DNA from: Prunella strophiata
Taxonomy: Eukaryota > Chordata > Aves > Passeriformes > Prunellidae
Direction of reading: 5' to 3'
Assembly (NCBI GenBank): GCA_036583965.1
Contig: JAZBQD010000019.1
Coordinates: 22,075,085 to 22,139,084 of the forward strand
DNA length: 64,000 bases
The notes beneath the pieces were generated by a model. The model had not been told where the DNA came from and ran no database searches. It worked only from the letters and a program-made list of their open reading frames with translations. The position numbers were made by a program, and so were the translations under genes. Of this stretch, positions 1 to 12,399 are shown piece by piece. Position 1 is the stretch's first letter. Each line of letters begins with the position of its first letter.

Positions 1-1193
1 CACCCATGCCTAAGACTTCATTGCTGGTAAAACAAAAGTATTCATGAAGTTATCACTGAATTATTCTTACTCAGCTGTTATCACACCCTTGTATCCCTAG
101 ACTCTGGATATGGGTTCTATCAAAATCCAGACAGACATCATCCATTTCCCAGCAGACAAGCAGTCTGAGATTTACAGTGTTCTGTAAATGGGGAGAAGGA
201 AGAGAATCAAATGAGCATGGATGGAGACCTATAGCTTGGAACATTTTCGTGATCACTGCATGTTCTCTGGCCGAGATGGTCATTCACTTGCTAGTTTCTG
301 GCAAAGAGGTAGGTCACATAGAGGTGGTCAACAGGGGGTGACAGTGATCTGGTGGCTTGGTTCTGGGAGAGAGCCTCAGCAGGAGACATGGAAGCAAATG
401 AATTGAGCGTCTGAAGCCATGGAAGGATGAGCTTGGGAACTGCAGTCATTCAGCAGAGCATACTTCCACTCCCATACCGTATGCCATCATTAGCATGATC
501 AAAGTCTCAGTGGAGTTTATTTACCATCAGTGCAAACTTCTTTAAAACAACCTGCTGAACGTGCCTAGTGTTCAGTATTAGACCCACTCATGGAAGCAGG
601 ACTTCTACAAACAGTCTTTCTTGAAGAAGACTTGCAAAAACTCAGCCAATTTGTTTGTTAGACTGGCTGCTCTCTAAGGAAGTGCTCTTACAGTAAGGGT
701 GTTACCCAGGATTTTTACCCTCCTCTTTACTCTGGCTATGTCAACCAGTCTAACCCCCAGAAAAAACTTGTAATTTCTGTAAGAACTGGAGTTCCTGTCC
801 AAGGGCAAGTAAAAAAATTTCATGCATTGATACTCCCCCGTTCCCCAACATCCCCACAAAAGCTAGTTGAGAGCCAAGTAGCTGTTCTGCTTTGCTGCCT
901 CTGTGGTTTGGACAATACAGGCACAAACTGGAGCATGAGAAACAAGCACTGTTGTTCCTCATATAAGCACCTTACACACCGTGAGGCTTTGCAGAACACC
1001 GTGAGAAAAGTAGACATTAAGCAAGTGTTTATTTTTATATCCTGTCAAAGATTCTGTCCAGCCCACTGCTATTTAAGTGATGAATCTCTAAGCTTTCACT
1101 CCTTAAGTTTATTGGTTTTTTATATATATAATATATATATAATGTCTTTTATTCCCACAAAATTTCACAGAGAATTCTTTAATCTGATGCTGC

Positions 1194-1199
1194 AATAAA
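1194..1199 (+). terminator. Possible polyadenylation signal of an upstream plus-strand gene
   Basis: A canonical AATAAA follows about 1.2 kb of AT-rich sequence with no coding frame, and T/G-rich sequence follows it. This would fit the end of a long 3' UTR of a plus-strand gene lying left of the window. SPTLC2 is a candidate only because of the human gene order. A chance hexamer is equally possible. Confidence 0.25.
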
Positions 1200-1254
1200 G
1201 CACTTTATATCTGTATATGTCATGCTGATGTCATTCAGTTGTGACTGAAGCATG

Positions 1255-1337
1255 TGTTGCTATTTATTTTGGTTGAGAGGGATGATGCTTAATGAGAGGG
1301 ATGTTGCTATTTATTTTGGTTGAGAGGGATGATGCTG
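1255..1337. repeat. Two-copy tandem duplication, period 47
   Basis: The 35-base unit beginning TGTTGCTATTTATTTTGG occurs at 1255 and again at 1302, separated by a short segment that partly repeats the unit's end. The copies look identical, which suggests a recent local duplication. Confidence 0.85.
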
Positions 1338-4300
1338 TGTTTAATGCTGTATGTCTTGGGTTCCCAGCCCCAGCTGGGGCCCTGGTGGCTTTGCTTCCTT
1401 CCCTTAACATTTGCATTGAAGTTGTCTGGCTGCAAAAGTCACAGGTAAGAAAGACTATCTGGAGCCCATGGGATATGTGAAGTTCTGCTTACAGGGAAGG
1501 AAGCCTCCTACAAGAAGACCCTCAGGGTCAGTGCTGAGAAGCAAATGCATTTCCTGTGCCCCAGCCCTGACCTTGGGTTTTATTCCATGGTCAGCCTGGT
1601 CAGAGCTGGGTACTGGCTGATGGCCCAGCGTACCACAGCAGGGGGAAAAAAACCCCAGCATCATCCCAGCTGAAAAACTGTTCTGGCAAACCACCTCCAG
1701 AGCCAACAGCTAATTATAGCAGGGGAATTTACAAAGCTTTCCAGGGATCACAACTTTTTGTTGCTGTTAATTTAGTGTGTAAATTATAAACACTTCCAAG
1801 CTCTTGCTGTTTGCAGCTGTTTCCCCTCCTCCTCTCTTGCTCCTTTTGCTTTGTGCTGGCTGCATATCTGTCAAGGGTTAATCTGCTGCTCTAGCATGGG
1901 ACTCTGCTCCACAGCTGCCTGGCACCAGTGCTGGCCCCTGCCTGGGGGGAGCAGGTGACTCCTCTCAGTGAAGGATGCTAGGGGCTTCCTGCTGGCCTTC
2001 TGCAACATCAAAAACATCATTGCAGGGAGGCCAAGCCAGGGTAGCAGGCTGAGCTCCACTCTGCTCAGAGAAAATCACTCTTTCCCTGGAGGAGCAGTCA
2101 GCAGTGACTGCTATGTATATAACATGCCTAATGTGCTTTTATCCTCTGCAACAAGGTCCTTGCAGTGCTGGATGATGGACCCTGCTGTGAAACTCCTGGG
2201 ATATAGAAATCCCACAGCCAGAGGATGGAAGCAGGAAGAATTCCTGCCCTAATTCTGCAGGTGCTGAAGACCTGGAGATGTCACCTGAAATCATACAGTG
2301 AGTTTGTGGCAGTCTTAAACTGCACTTCTGCCTGCTGCTTTGAGCACAGAAACTTCCTGACTGGTTGCTGTTGAGTTGTCTCAGTCTGCCAGCCTGGACT
2401 GGAGCTGAGCTGGACCAGCCCCCTGGCATCCAGCATGCAGTGGTGTTTGTCTGCACACAGAAGGAGCCATGCCCAGATTTTGCTGGGGCACAGGTGGGGT
2501 GAGGAAAGCCCATCTCTCGGGGATGAACATGAGATTTTGTAGGAACATGTTTACAGCAATGGAGATCCCATTACCTGGGGTTTTTTTCTGGGCTCCAGCT
2601 CCAAGAATCCACTTCTTAGAAAGCACACAAAAAGCTCAGCTGGACCCAGAAGGATCTCCTCTCGAAGGGGAAAAGAGAATGATAATGCCAGGAGAGTTTA
2701 GCCAAAGCCTGTGCAGCAGGCCTGAACTGCAATGCCTGGTATTAACCTAGGAAAGAGCAAGGTGTGGTTGTAGTCTGTGGATCTTGAGTTAAAATTGTAG
2801 TTCTGGAGAAGAACCAAACCTTTCAGACACCCCTATTCTGGCCTGTGAAGGGACACACCTCACTGTGTGGCTACATTGGTCTTCTGTGCTGGTGGCACAC
2901 CTCTGGAGCACAGAGCAGAAGACTAGAAAAAAAAAAAAAACCCAGCATAGTGCAGGTTTTTAGCTGTAGTCCTGTTGACCTCTCTTTTCCACTTGGTCAA
3001 GATAATTTTTGATTCTAGACTTGCCTCCTAAACTTGTCTTTTACAGCACCAGTGCTAATGTAAATTTTTTTTTTTTACTTTTAAGTTACCAAGTATATTA
3101 TCTTCTATACCAAAATGTACTGGATTCATTACAGGTTTATTAGGCCTTCCCTTATGTACTAATAAAACTATTATATAGAGCATTGCCTACAGTCTTAAAA
3201 AAGTTCAAAGACCCCTTTGGTTTATTGCTTGATGGATGCTTCTTACTTATCTCCATGTGCCTCATAACAGCATAGTCGGTGAGGATCCACCTCTGACTTC
3301 CATCACTGTGAAAAATTCACTTATATTTCTTACATAACCTTTGTTTTCTTTAATTTACAGGACTTTTCCCTGTCAGATTCTTAAAGAGCCTTTGGGCCAG
3401 AATATACTGAACCTTGCTTTTTTCCTTAATCTTCTACATCCCTCCCTTTCCCAAATAGCTGAAGGACTACTAAACTGTGATTGTTTTCTAATACTCCCAA
3501 GTAAAGCAGAGGTCTGGGGTTTCTCATTAGCATGGTGTAGCTGCACTGGAGGTCAGCTGTAGCTGCAGGAGTGTGTCTGCTGGCAGTGGGCAGATGTAGT
3601 GCAACGACCTTCTCTAGCATGACTTAAGGCTCAGATCTCCTTCACCAAGTAAGTGTCTGAAGTGGTGTAAGGCCTTAATTACCATTGCTGTGCCCTGTTA
3701 GAGCTGGCACAGCCTGGCACACTCTGCCTGAGTGCACAGCCTGGCCTTTTAGCACAAGCTTTCCTTCACTGCCGGGTTAGTCCAAGAGATTCACGTGTGA
3801 ACGGCGGCCAAGGCATGGCTGCATTACACAGCCTGTTCTGCTGCTGTGGGGTTAGTGATTTCCAGCCTGTGGGGCAGGGAGCCAGCTGGGAAAGCACCAG
3901 CATAACTCAGGGCAGTCAGTTTTGCTGGAAGAGCCCTCAAATGGCCTCTGAGCAAAGCCCTGAGTCCATGAGCCCCATGCATGCAGGTTGCAGGCCGAGG
4001 CCAAAGCGTGCCCTATTAGAGTAGCAGCAGGATGCCTGAAGTAAACCCTGCTTGTGATGAAAGGAAGGCAATTAAAATTCCACTTCAGTTGCCTTCCTGT
4101 CCCACTTCCTAACCTTCCAGCAGCAGGTGATTAGCAGGGCCTGCCTTCTGCTGCCCTGGCCCAGCTGTGGCAGCAGAGCCTGCAGCAGGCGAGCACTGCT
4201 GCCGCAGCACAGCTGCCAAAGCACAGCAAAGACACTGGCAACTCAGCTGTCACCTTTGTCTCAAGTTGACTTAGAACAAGATGATTTTTTTTTTCAGTTT

Positions 4301-5742
4301 TTAAATAATTTTGTTCTTCTTTTACCAAATTTTTGTGTGAACTCACTTGCTAGTCCTGCTGTTTAATGTTTCTCACATTGCTGTCCAGGATTTCCCAAAC
4401 AGAAAACCAATCACACAGGCTGTACAGTGAGATCAGTGTGCTCCATCATGTTACCCACCCCCCACAGCCTACCAGGTGCATACAGCAGTTCATCTGTGCA
4501 CACAAATCCTGGCAAAGTACCTGCATCCATTCTCCCAGCCAGCCAGTGCTTTAGGGAAGACAACCCTGCATGGCACACGGGAAGCTCTACCATATCTACA
4601 GCTGGCTCTTTGTTCTCACAGGTCAGCTCAAGGATGAGTACACACTACAGAATTTTGTTCATGCTGCATTCTTGATGTCTGTCTGTACACACTTTATCAT
4701 GATTTTTTCATACTTCAGCACTTTGGAGTAGTGAGAACAGTGGCAGAATGCTCTTTGTAGTTTAAAAGGAGACTCCAACAACTATATTCAGGATTTTTTT
4801 TAAAACAGCCACTAAAATTTTTTTCCTGTCTCCTCTATTGGAGGGAACAGTTACCACATAGAATTCACTTTTAAAAATAAAAATAAAAAAAAAAAAAACA
4901 AAACAAGAAAAATCCTCAGACCAATAAATTTCATGCAGTAATATTACTCTCTTCTAGCTTATTAGAGGAGCTCTGCAGAAAACACTAGGAAAAAACAAAG
5001 TATACAAGAGAAGCTCATGTCTCAGAAAGAAAACCAAGCACTTCTGTCACCCTTGAGGTTAAGCAGGTTGACACTTCTGATCAGTCAGATTTTCACCCCT
5101 CCTATAAACAAGTTTATTGTTTTTGAAGACAGCTCCAGGAATTAATATATTAATTAACAGGTGAGAACACGCATTTTTTTTCTTCCTCACAAGTTAAAGC
5201 AATAGCTTGAAGTATGATGAGCAAAAAGTACTGTACCCTGTAGACTCTAAATGGAGGTGGGATTTATTTCTGAAAAAAAGTTTGCAGTTGGCCTGAGGCT
5301 CTTGGAGATAGCTGGCCCTAGGCCCCACAACCTTCTAGAACCATTCTGTGTAGGTTGGAGTTTCCCTAGCACTGATTTGCATGATTGTCATTCTGGTAGA
5401 GCAGACTAGTGGAAGTGTAAGAAATGACTGTGTTGAAGGGGATATGCAAAAGAGAGGAACAGCTTGAACAGGATCACAGATCCCTTCAAAAATGGGAAGG
5501 GTTTGAAGCATTTACTATCGGCAGATCAAAAGCAGAGGGAAAATGAGCAGCTGCTCAGACTAAAAACTGCATCAAGCTCATACTCTCTACTCCCCCAGAA
5601 GTGAGGAGTAAATCACATTGGCATCAGCAATCCTCATTGATCAGTGTTTTTCTGGAGAGATCCCTCCCTCAGCCTATTGCCCAACCCTTTGAACTCAAGC
5701 CAATCTGAGGACACGAATTCCACAGTGTTTTTTTAAGTTAGG

Positions 5743-5748
5743 TTTATT
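5743..5748 (-). terminator. AHSA1: AHSA1 polyadenylation signal
   Basis: On the minus strand an AATAAA lies about 215 bases downstream of the AHSA1 stop codon (5962-5964). Its distance and orientation make it the likely 3' end signal of AHSA1. Confidence 0.6.
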
Positions 5749-5961
5749 TAGCAATAGAAGTATGTACATGTAAGAGAATCCCCTGCAGCATAAGACATGC
5801 ACAAAGCAGTGAGGGACTGAAAGTGGTGCTGCTCCATGGCCTTCCTCATCACCTGTCATCCCACTTTACTCAGCGGCAGGGCCAAGATTAGAAAGGAACA
5901 GGCGAGAATTTTATCAGTCCATGTGGCAGAGTCTTCAGGCAGAGCCTCCCAGCAGCCGGTA

Positions 5962-8900
5962 TTAAAACAAGCGGGCACCGTACCCAAATGTCTGTTTAAT
6001 GCCCTCGAAGTAGTAGCGCTGCCAGCCCTGCTTTGTTCTTTCTTCCTCACTGGCAGGCACGCCCTTGCCTTCCAAGCACACCTCAGTCTCGCCACCTTTG
6101 TCATGGAAGTTCAAGGTAATGGTTGCAAAGTGCCCTAGAGGAACCAGAGCAGATGTGTCAGCAGTGTGCAGTACAGCACACACAGCCCCTGGAGGCTGCT
6201 CTGCCCCTCCTTTCACAAGGCACCACTTAAAACTCCTCGAGGTCCTTCCCAGAGGGTCTTCTTATGGCAGCTGTAGGCCTTTCCTAGAAACACAGCTACA
6301 AGAGGGCTCCCCCTCCCTGCGGTTTGAAGCAGTTGCAGCTACAGCTGCACAAGCAGCTACTTCATCCTTCCTACCTGGTCACTGCTCTACACAGTGGCTG
6401 AAGATGCAGACATGATAATGTGGGATAGGAAGCTGGGATAACACTGGAGCAGCTCCCAGAACATCCTGTGCTCCCCAATCACGAGCCACAATTAAGTGTG
6501 GCAAATAGGGTTGGTATCCTTCAAAGACAGGCAAGTCTGTTTCTGGACTACTTACCAGCTGGCCAAGATTTAAATCTCCATTTCATAACAAGTTGCTTCT
6601 CAGGAACCTTGAAAAAGAAGACAAAGATTGAGTAGTAATTTTTGGAAATCTTACAGTCTAATAGAAAACATCTAGAATTGTGTTGACAGAAATGAAGCCT
6701 TAGAGATCCCTTGAGAAACACACACACACACAGGGAAAGATTTTAAGTGTCCTTTTCAATCCCCTTCTAGAAAGGTATGCAGTAATACAGCCCCAAACAC
6801 TGGGACAGAGTCCCTGACTGTCCAGAAGACTTAAATGGCAATTGAGCCACAGAGAAGAAGGGCCACTTATTATCTTTAACACTCCCTCCAACCCCTGGTA
6901 AATAAAACCACAAAAAGACAGGGGAGATCTATGACTGGAAATCACATTTTCTCCCCAGACTGAAGTGCCATGCATTAATCCATACTACTAGGAATACTTC
7001 AATGGCCACAGAAATTATAGGTAATTGGGCACCAGGTAGAACCCCACAGTTAGCTAACAAAAGCACTGTAAGAGAACTGATAAAAAATTAGAGCCTGATA
7101 ACAGTGCTGCCTCTGAGCAAGATACACCTGACCTGGTTAGTACTTACTAGGTCAACAAACTCTCCTGTGACACTGCCATCCAGCAACTGAAACTTGCCTC
7201 CTTTATCGGCCTCCAAGGTGGCTTGTGCGTGGGTGAAAGCTTGGACCATCTGAAAAGAATTCAGGAGCAGATCAGTATTATTTGACATTATCTTCCTGCA
7301 AACTTGTTGCCTAATGCCTCCCACCCAGCTACAAAAGTTCTGGAAGAGGAGGTAGGTCAATAGTATAAGGTCTTCAGCAAAAGACAAAACCCTTGGCCAG
7401 AAAAGCAAGTTTTTAGCTACTACAGCAACATTTCACCTGCCCAAGGAAAAGAACCTCCAGCTTTCATAGTGCTATGCAGTGTTCTGAGTCACACAGTGAT
7501 TTACTTTGTTGATTTCTTAATGAAACCTAATTCCAAGAAAAAATATTCTTTGCTTTTTGATTTTTCTTATCAAAATAAGAACAAAAGACTAAGATTATGT
7601 GTAAACAACGATGCATTGCTGCTCTATTCCCCTAATAGTGGAAGCTATTCCCAAAGCATGCTTTTGATACCACCTAATCTTAAAAGGAAAAAACAAACCA
7701 GAAGCACACAACTGTAAATCCCAAGTGACCTGGCCACATGCAGTAAGGGATCCACCTACAGACAGATGCTGACAGCAGTCTGGAACTTGCTTCTGGTTGG
7801 CACTAATCCCCTCTTGTCAGCTGTGTGAAAAGATGCACACACAAGCTTTCAGCAACTACTCTGCAGAACAGCTTTCTGATTCCATTCTCATGGATTGTGA
7901 TGTCCTACAGAACTTCTTAAAACCTTATTATCAAGAGCCTCCTACATGCAAAGAACAACTCCAAGAAGCAGCTAGGCCTTACCTCCTGAGTAACGAATAC
8001 CCGGTAGAGCTCTTCAGGGGATGTTAAGAAGGTGTCCTTCAAACTGATCTTACAGGTAGGGATCTTGACTCCTATGGATTTGGACTGTGGTATGGCAGTA
8101 CTGCTCCCGGCAGCCGTCTAACAAAACAACAAGGAAAACAAACACATACACCCTTTTCTTCACCAAAAAAAAAAAAAAATCCAAACAAAAAATCAACAAA
8201 TGGTTCACATATCCAAGGGGGAAACAAAGGCTCTCAGAAAAGATGCAATAAGATACAACCGTACTTAAATGTGTAAAGCAGATTTTTCATTTTGCTTGGA
8301 AGAAACATCATGTGCTGCCAATGGAAACAGTGACACCTATTCCACAGACTGCCAGTTCCTAAATGTATATATCCTATACTCTACACAGGTTGCTCCTGTA
8401 AGTCCCAGAATCTAATACAGCATACCTTTCTTCACTGATCCCAAAGCATGTTTGCAGTTTTGTTTACCTTGCGGTCTTCTGCTTTAGGAGCCACCTGAGG
8501 TGCTGTTTCCATATGTTCACCATTCATTGTGGGCAAAATCATGCCCTGGGTGAATTCTGGAAAGACAGGAATGTGCCCATGAAACCGATAAAAGATCAAG
8601 TAAACCTTCTGACTGTACTTTGAAATACACAATCCAAAAGGGCTTTCTGGTTTCTCCCTTGCTCTTGGCTAGCATCCATGACTTGGAACAGTTTTTATAA
8701 AAAGTAAACAGACCTCTTTTTACAAGCAATTAATTCTTTCCCTCACCACTCTCCACCAAAGGCCCAGTCAGAACCTGCCTACACTAACAATTAGGAACTT
8801 ACCTCCTCTTTGCAGCCTAGACACAGCATGTTGCACACACTGCTCTCACATTAAGGTTGGTCAGCCTTAGACTTACGTAGCTTTTTTCCTCTCTCACTCT

Positions 8901-11803
8901 CTAATATAAATTGCAATCACATCTCAAAAACTTTTGCCTTGCTGGCCTAGACACACCAAACAAAGCTTTTCTGTTTCTTGTGTCGCTGCAGTAAACCATA
9001 GTAACTTCCAGCTCCTTCTCTGATTTATCTTTATCGACACCAGATGCCAGGACTACACATGGAAAACCAGGCAAGCCTTGCCAGCACCCTGTGCAGCAGC
9101 ACTAACACTTTTGTAACTCCATCAGAACCTTCAACCTCATTCAGAATTACATTTGCTTTTTCTCCAGCTTAGTAACTTCTGCTTTTACCAATTATACAAC
9201 ATTTTGCTCCTTTTTCTTTACTCTTCATCTGTTCAGAGTAGCAAAATTCCATTAGAAAGCAAAATTTTATCATATGTGCATAAACCTGTATCCTGGAATA
9301 CCTGGTTCCCACTTATTCTCATTTATTGTAGCCCACAAGATCATACAGATTTTTCTGATTAGCATTCTTATCTTTCACTGGATGACTGCATCCCCCAGCC
9401 TGAACACTGTAGTGCCAGAAAAAACCCAAGAGTACAGAAATTTAATCCTGGAAAACCAGCAATCAGTGGTGGTTTGTACCCAGCATATCTAGGACATGTA
9501 ATGTAATACATTTAAATGGATATAAAAAGCAACTGTAGCATTCCCAGCCTGTATTTGAGAGGAAAGCCAAACTCAACCAAAGCACATTGATTTAACTCCA
9601 ATTGCTGGACTCAGATTTAACTTTTAAAAAAAGCTGATCCAGATGCCGAGACAGTTCATTAAAAGACACCAACAAAAGCTGCAGAGCAATTTCCAGACAT
9701 CAGTTATTCTAAAATCCAAGTAACACTAGATGTCTTTACCAGTGTGGCAAGAGGGGAAAAAAGCCAAAAGCAAACTACAAACTGGAGAAGGTATCACTTT
9801 CTGAGGGAGTAACCAAACTGAAGGCCAGGTTGTGCCACAGGCAGTGACTATGTCACTGGGGTGACCAACATGTTTTACTGGCTTTCATTTTCTCCATAGC
9901 TTCAGGATATGAAGGGCATTCTCAGTTTTAAAACATAAATTCAAAAATACTGTTTATTACTGCATTACCACCAAAACTAATCTTTCTGGGCTGTGCTATA
10001 CTGTCTAGAGCCAGAAATGCTTCTTCCCAAAGTTACTGTTATTGCTCTGACACTTTTCTGTTGAGATGGAGTGAGCAACTCCTCTCTTTACCCCCATCCC
10101 TTCTTTAGAAATTAGTCCATATGGGTTCCCATAACACTTCTCCCTCTCAGTGACATACCCGTTTTGAGAGTGCTGATGTAAGTTTTCATTGCATCTCTAA
10201 TTTTATTTGCACCCTCTTGCTTCATCAGGGTCTTCAAGTTAGTGTCAGGCTCATCTTTAGCAAGGCTGACAAGGATCTGAACAATAAATACAAGCAGTGA
10301 TTAGCAAGGACAAACGTGCACAGTTCTTTTATTACTCAATTCAACATCACAGACTTTGGCTAAACTTTCATAAACAGCCCTGCAATTTTATTCATCTTTC
10401 ACTCCACCTCTCTGAGTCTACACTCCTGTATGTGTGTGCCTAAATACCTTCTTGTGCTACAGAGCCCTTTGCATGTAGAAGACAGGAATTAATTTGACAA
10501 AGATACAACACGATAGGGGAGCGACTCTTCATCAGGGAGTGCAGTGACAGAATGAAATAGAACAGTTTTAAATTGAAAGAGGGTAGATTTAGATTAAAGA
10601 ATAGAAGGAAATTCTTTACTCTGATGGTGGTGAGGCACTGGAACAGGTTGCCCAGAGAATCTGTGGATGCCCCATCCCTGGAGGTGTTCAAGGCCAGGTT
10701 GGATGGAGCTCTGAGTAACTTGGGCTAGTGACAGATGTCCCTGCTCGTGGCTGAGAGGTTGGTAATAGATGACCTTTAAAGATCTCATTCAACCCAAACC
10801 ATTCTTTGAGTCTATTCATTTAAGCAGTCTCTAACAGTAAAAAATTCTATGCAAATGTTCTAATAAAGGTAACAGGGAAGGAAATGTTAAATGCTGTGAG
10901 TATTCCTATTAGAATACTCCATACATCCAGCTTTGCTTACCTCAACTTCATCAATGTCATTTTCATCTGAGAGATTGGGAATCTCCACATAACCTTTGTA
11001 CTTCACTCCTGTCTTTGAGGTGCCTGCAATCATAATTATATTGTTCAGATCAACCTTTTTTACTCTGGCTGTTGTCAAAGCAAACTTGTATTGTATCAAA
11101 ATACAACACTTCCCTTTACTATTATTTCCCAAATGAGATGAGTATCCTTACCCTTGATATTACACGTGAATCTGACCTTGAAACAGGAGGGGTGCATACC
11201 ACTCACCAGTCCATGCCAGCTTGATAGCCCACTCATAGAAGAAGATAAGCTTCCCTTTGCGGTTGTTGATGGAGGCCTCTCCATCCAGTTTGCTCACTTC
11301 TGTCACCTCACACGTCCCTTCCTCACCCTCCACCCTGACAGGCAGGAGGAGAGCTTTCAGCCGCTCCGTGGACCAGTTGGAGGCATCCCTCTCTGTCCTG
11401 CAGGAAAACCGAGCAGGGTGACAATGTGGGACAGGCCACGCTGACAGCGCACATTGGGACAATCCAGTGCTGCCCAATGTTGTCTCCCTGCCCGCTTCAA
11501 CACAAACACACAGAGATTTCTTCCCCAGGCCACCTCCAGCATTCCCCCGGCACACCTCGGCTCGGGCACCCCGCCACACACGCACGGAACCGCGGAGGAC
11601 GAGCCCGGACACCGCCGCCGTGAGGAGACGCGGGAGGCGGCCCCTCTGCCCGCGGCTCCGGCCGTGCAGCCCCCTCCGCGCCGGGGCCTCCCGGGCGGCT
11701 CTGGGAGCAGCCGCCCCCCTCACCAGTGCCAGTTGTTGACGTTGGTGGCGTCCGCCCGCTGCTCCACGATCCAGCGCGGGTCTCCCTCCCCCCACTTGGC
11801 CAT
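5962..11803 (-). CDS. AHSA1: AHSA1, activator of Hsp90 ATPase 1 (nine coding exons)
   Basis: This cytosolic co-chaperone binds the Hsp90 middle domain and stimulates its ATPase. Coding exons in transcript order: 11724-11803, 11207-11397, 10941-11023, 10159-10276, 8468-8556, 7983-8117, 7148-7249, 6556-6607, 5962-6134. All borders have GT/AG signals and phases agree, giving 1023 bases and about 340 residues (human 338). The start reads MAKWGEGDPRWIVE and is followed by the family's NVNNWHW motif at residues 21-27. Exons 2-4 give the Aha1 N-terminal domain (LDGEASINNRKGK, VEIPNLSDEN). Exons 5-6 hold the variable linker, and exons 6-9 the C-terminal SRPBCC-type domain, ending QTFGYGARLF. The intron between exons 3 and 4 carries a CR1 remnant antisense to the gene. 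AHSA1 is head to head with VIPAS39, as in human. Confidence 0.96.
6717..6732. repeat. Short CA microsatellite
   Basis: About seven CA units lie in the intron between AHSA1 exons 8 and 9. Nothing else is notable. Confidence 0.7.
10545..10816 (+). mobile_element. CR1 LINE 3' fragment in an AHSA1 intron
   Basis: The text GGCACTGGAACAGGTTGCCC, then CCCTGGAGGTGTTCAAGG, and an end resembling the CR1 terminus (CATTCAACCCAAACCATTCT) identify the 3' end of an avian CR1 element. It is 5'-truncated and antisense to AHSA1. It carries no intact open frame. Confidence 0.88.
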
Positions 11804-12082
11804 CGGGACCGGGATTGCCGCCTCCGCTCCGAGCGCCCGTGGAAGCTGCTAGAACCGCCGCGCCGCCTCCCGCCTTCCGCCCGGCGCGGGCCCTTCCGGC
11901 ACGCCCCCGCGGCGCGACCCCGGCTTATTGGTTCCGCCCGGCTAGTTGGTTCCGCCGCGCTGCAGGCAGCTTGGGGCTGGGGCTCCCGTCCCGTCCCCGC
12001 CGGCCACAGCTCCCGGAGTCAGCCCACAGTTCCCAGAGCCCCGATCCCGACTGCCGGCCCAGACACCGCTCCAGCACTCTCA

Positions 12083-12101
12083 GCCCTCTGGGACTGGTAG
12101 T
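12083..12101 (-). promoter_or_regulatory. ZNF143-type site 1
   Basis: The minus-strand text ACTACCAGTCCCAGAGGGC matches the core ACTACnAnTCCCAGnnnGC pattern bound by ZNF143/THAP11. It is the weakest of three such sites, because its last part departs from the usual nATGC. Confidence 0.6.
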
Positions 12102-12129
12102 CCTAAGGCTAGTCGATGCGGCCCGCGGG

Positions 12130-12148
12130 GCACGCTGGGACTCGTAGT
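12130..12148 (-). promoter_or_regulatory. ZNF143-type site 2
   Basis: The minus-strand text ACTACGAGTCCCAGCGTGC is a near-perfect ZNF143 binding element. It lies between the two start codons of AHSA1 and VIPAS39. Confidence 0.8.
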
Positions 12149-12187
12149 GTGTGAACGAGGAGCGGCCGCGCTGCACCCAGAGGGAGA

Positions 12188-12206
12188 ACTACATGTCCCG
12201 GCGTGC
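12188..12206 (+). promoter_or_regulatory. ZNF143-type site 3
   Basis: The plus-strand text ACTACATGTCCCGGCGTGC matches the ZNF143 element with one change in the CCCAG core. It would fall inside the proposed non-coding first exon of VIPAS39, in opposite orientation to sites 1 and 2. Confidence 0.7.
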
Positions 12207-12399
12207 TCCGCGCGCGCGGCTGTCTCCGCCCTGCCCCGCCCTGCTGTGAGGCGCTGCTGGCGCGGGAGGGGCGGCGAGGTGAGAGAAGGGGCCGGGGGCG
12301 GCGGGACCGCGACCAGGACCGGGGGCGGGAGTAGCGATAGCCCCGAGGCGGCCACTCCTTCCCTCCCTCTGCTGAGGCAGCCGCGCGGTGCCGTTGCAG

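Larger units (their letters stand above)
1..5740. other. Left intergenic region, no gene recognised
   Basis: I see no exon chain with matching splice sites and reading phase on either strand; the longest open frames (such as 827-1198 and 2139-2513) have no recognisable protein text. The region holds a short tandem duplication near 1255, an AT-rich run at 1118-1142, A-runs near 2925 and 4876, and a T-run near 3066. In human the genes beyond AHSA1 on this side are ISM2 and SPTLC2; neither is visible here, so they lie further left or are absent. Confidence 0.5.
11560..12399. promoter_or_regulatory. CpG-island bidirectional promoter of AHSA1 and VIPAS39
   Basis: A dense GC- and CpG-rich stretch covers AHSA1 exon 1 and runs to the VIPAS39 start. 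The two start codons are about 600 bases apart and point away from each other. Visible elements are inverted CCAAT boxes (ATTGG near 11927) and three ZNF143-type sites. No TATA box is seen, as is usual for divergent housekeeping promoters. A good donor (GAG followed by GTGAGA at 12279) suggests a non-coding first VIPAS39 exon ending at 12278, spliced to the acceptor just before 12400. Confidence 0.8.

Noticed and set aside
11160..11795. A 211-codon minus-strand open frame across the AHSA1 start
   Set aside because: It is AHSA1 exon 2 plus intron read-through; the exon 1 portion is in the wrong frame for MAKWGEG, and GT/AG borders explain both exons.
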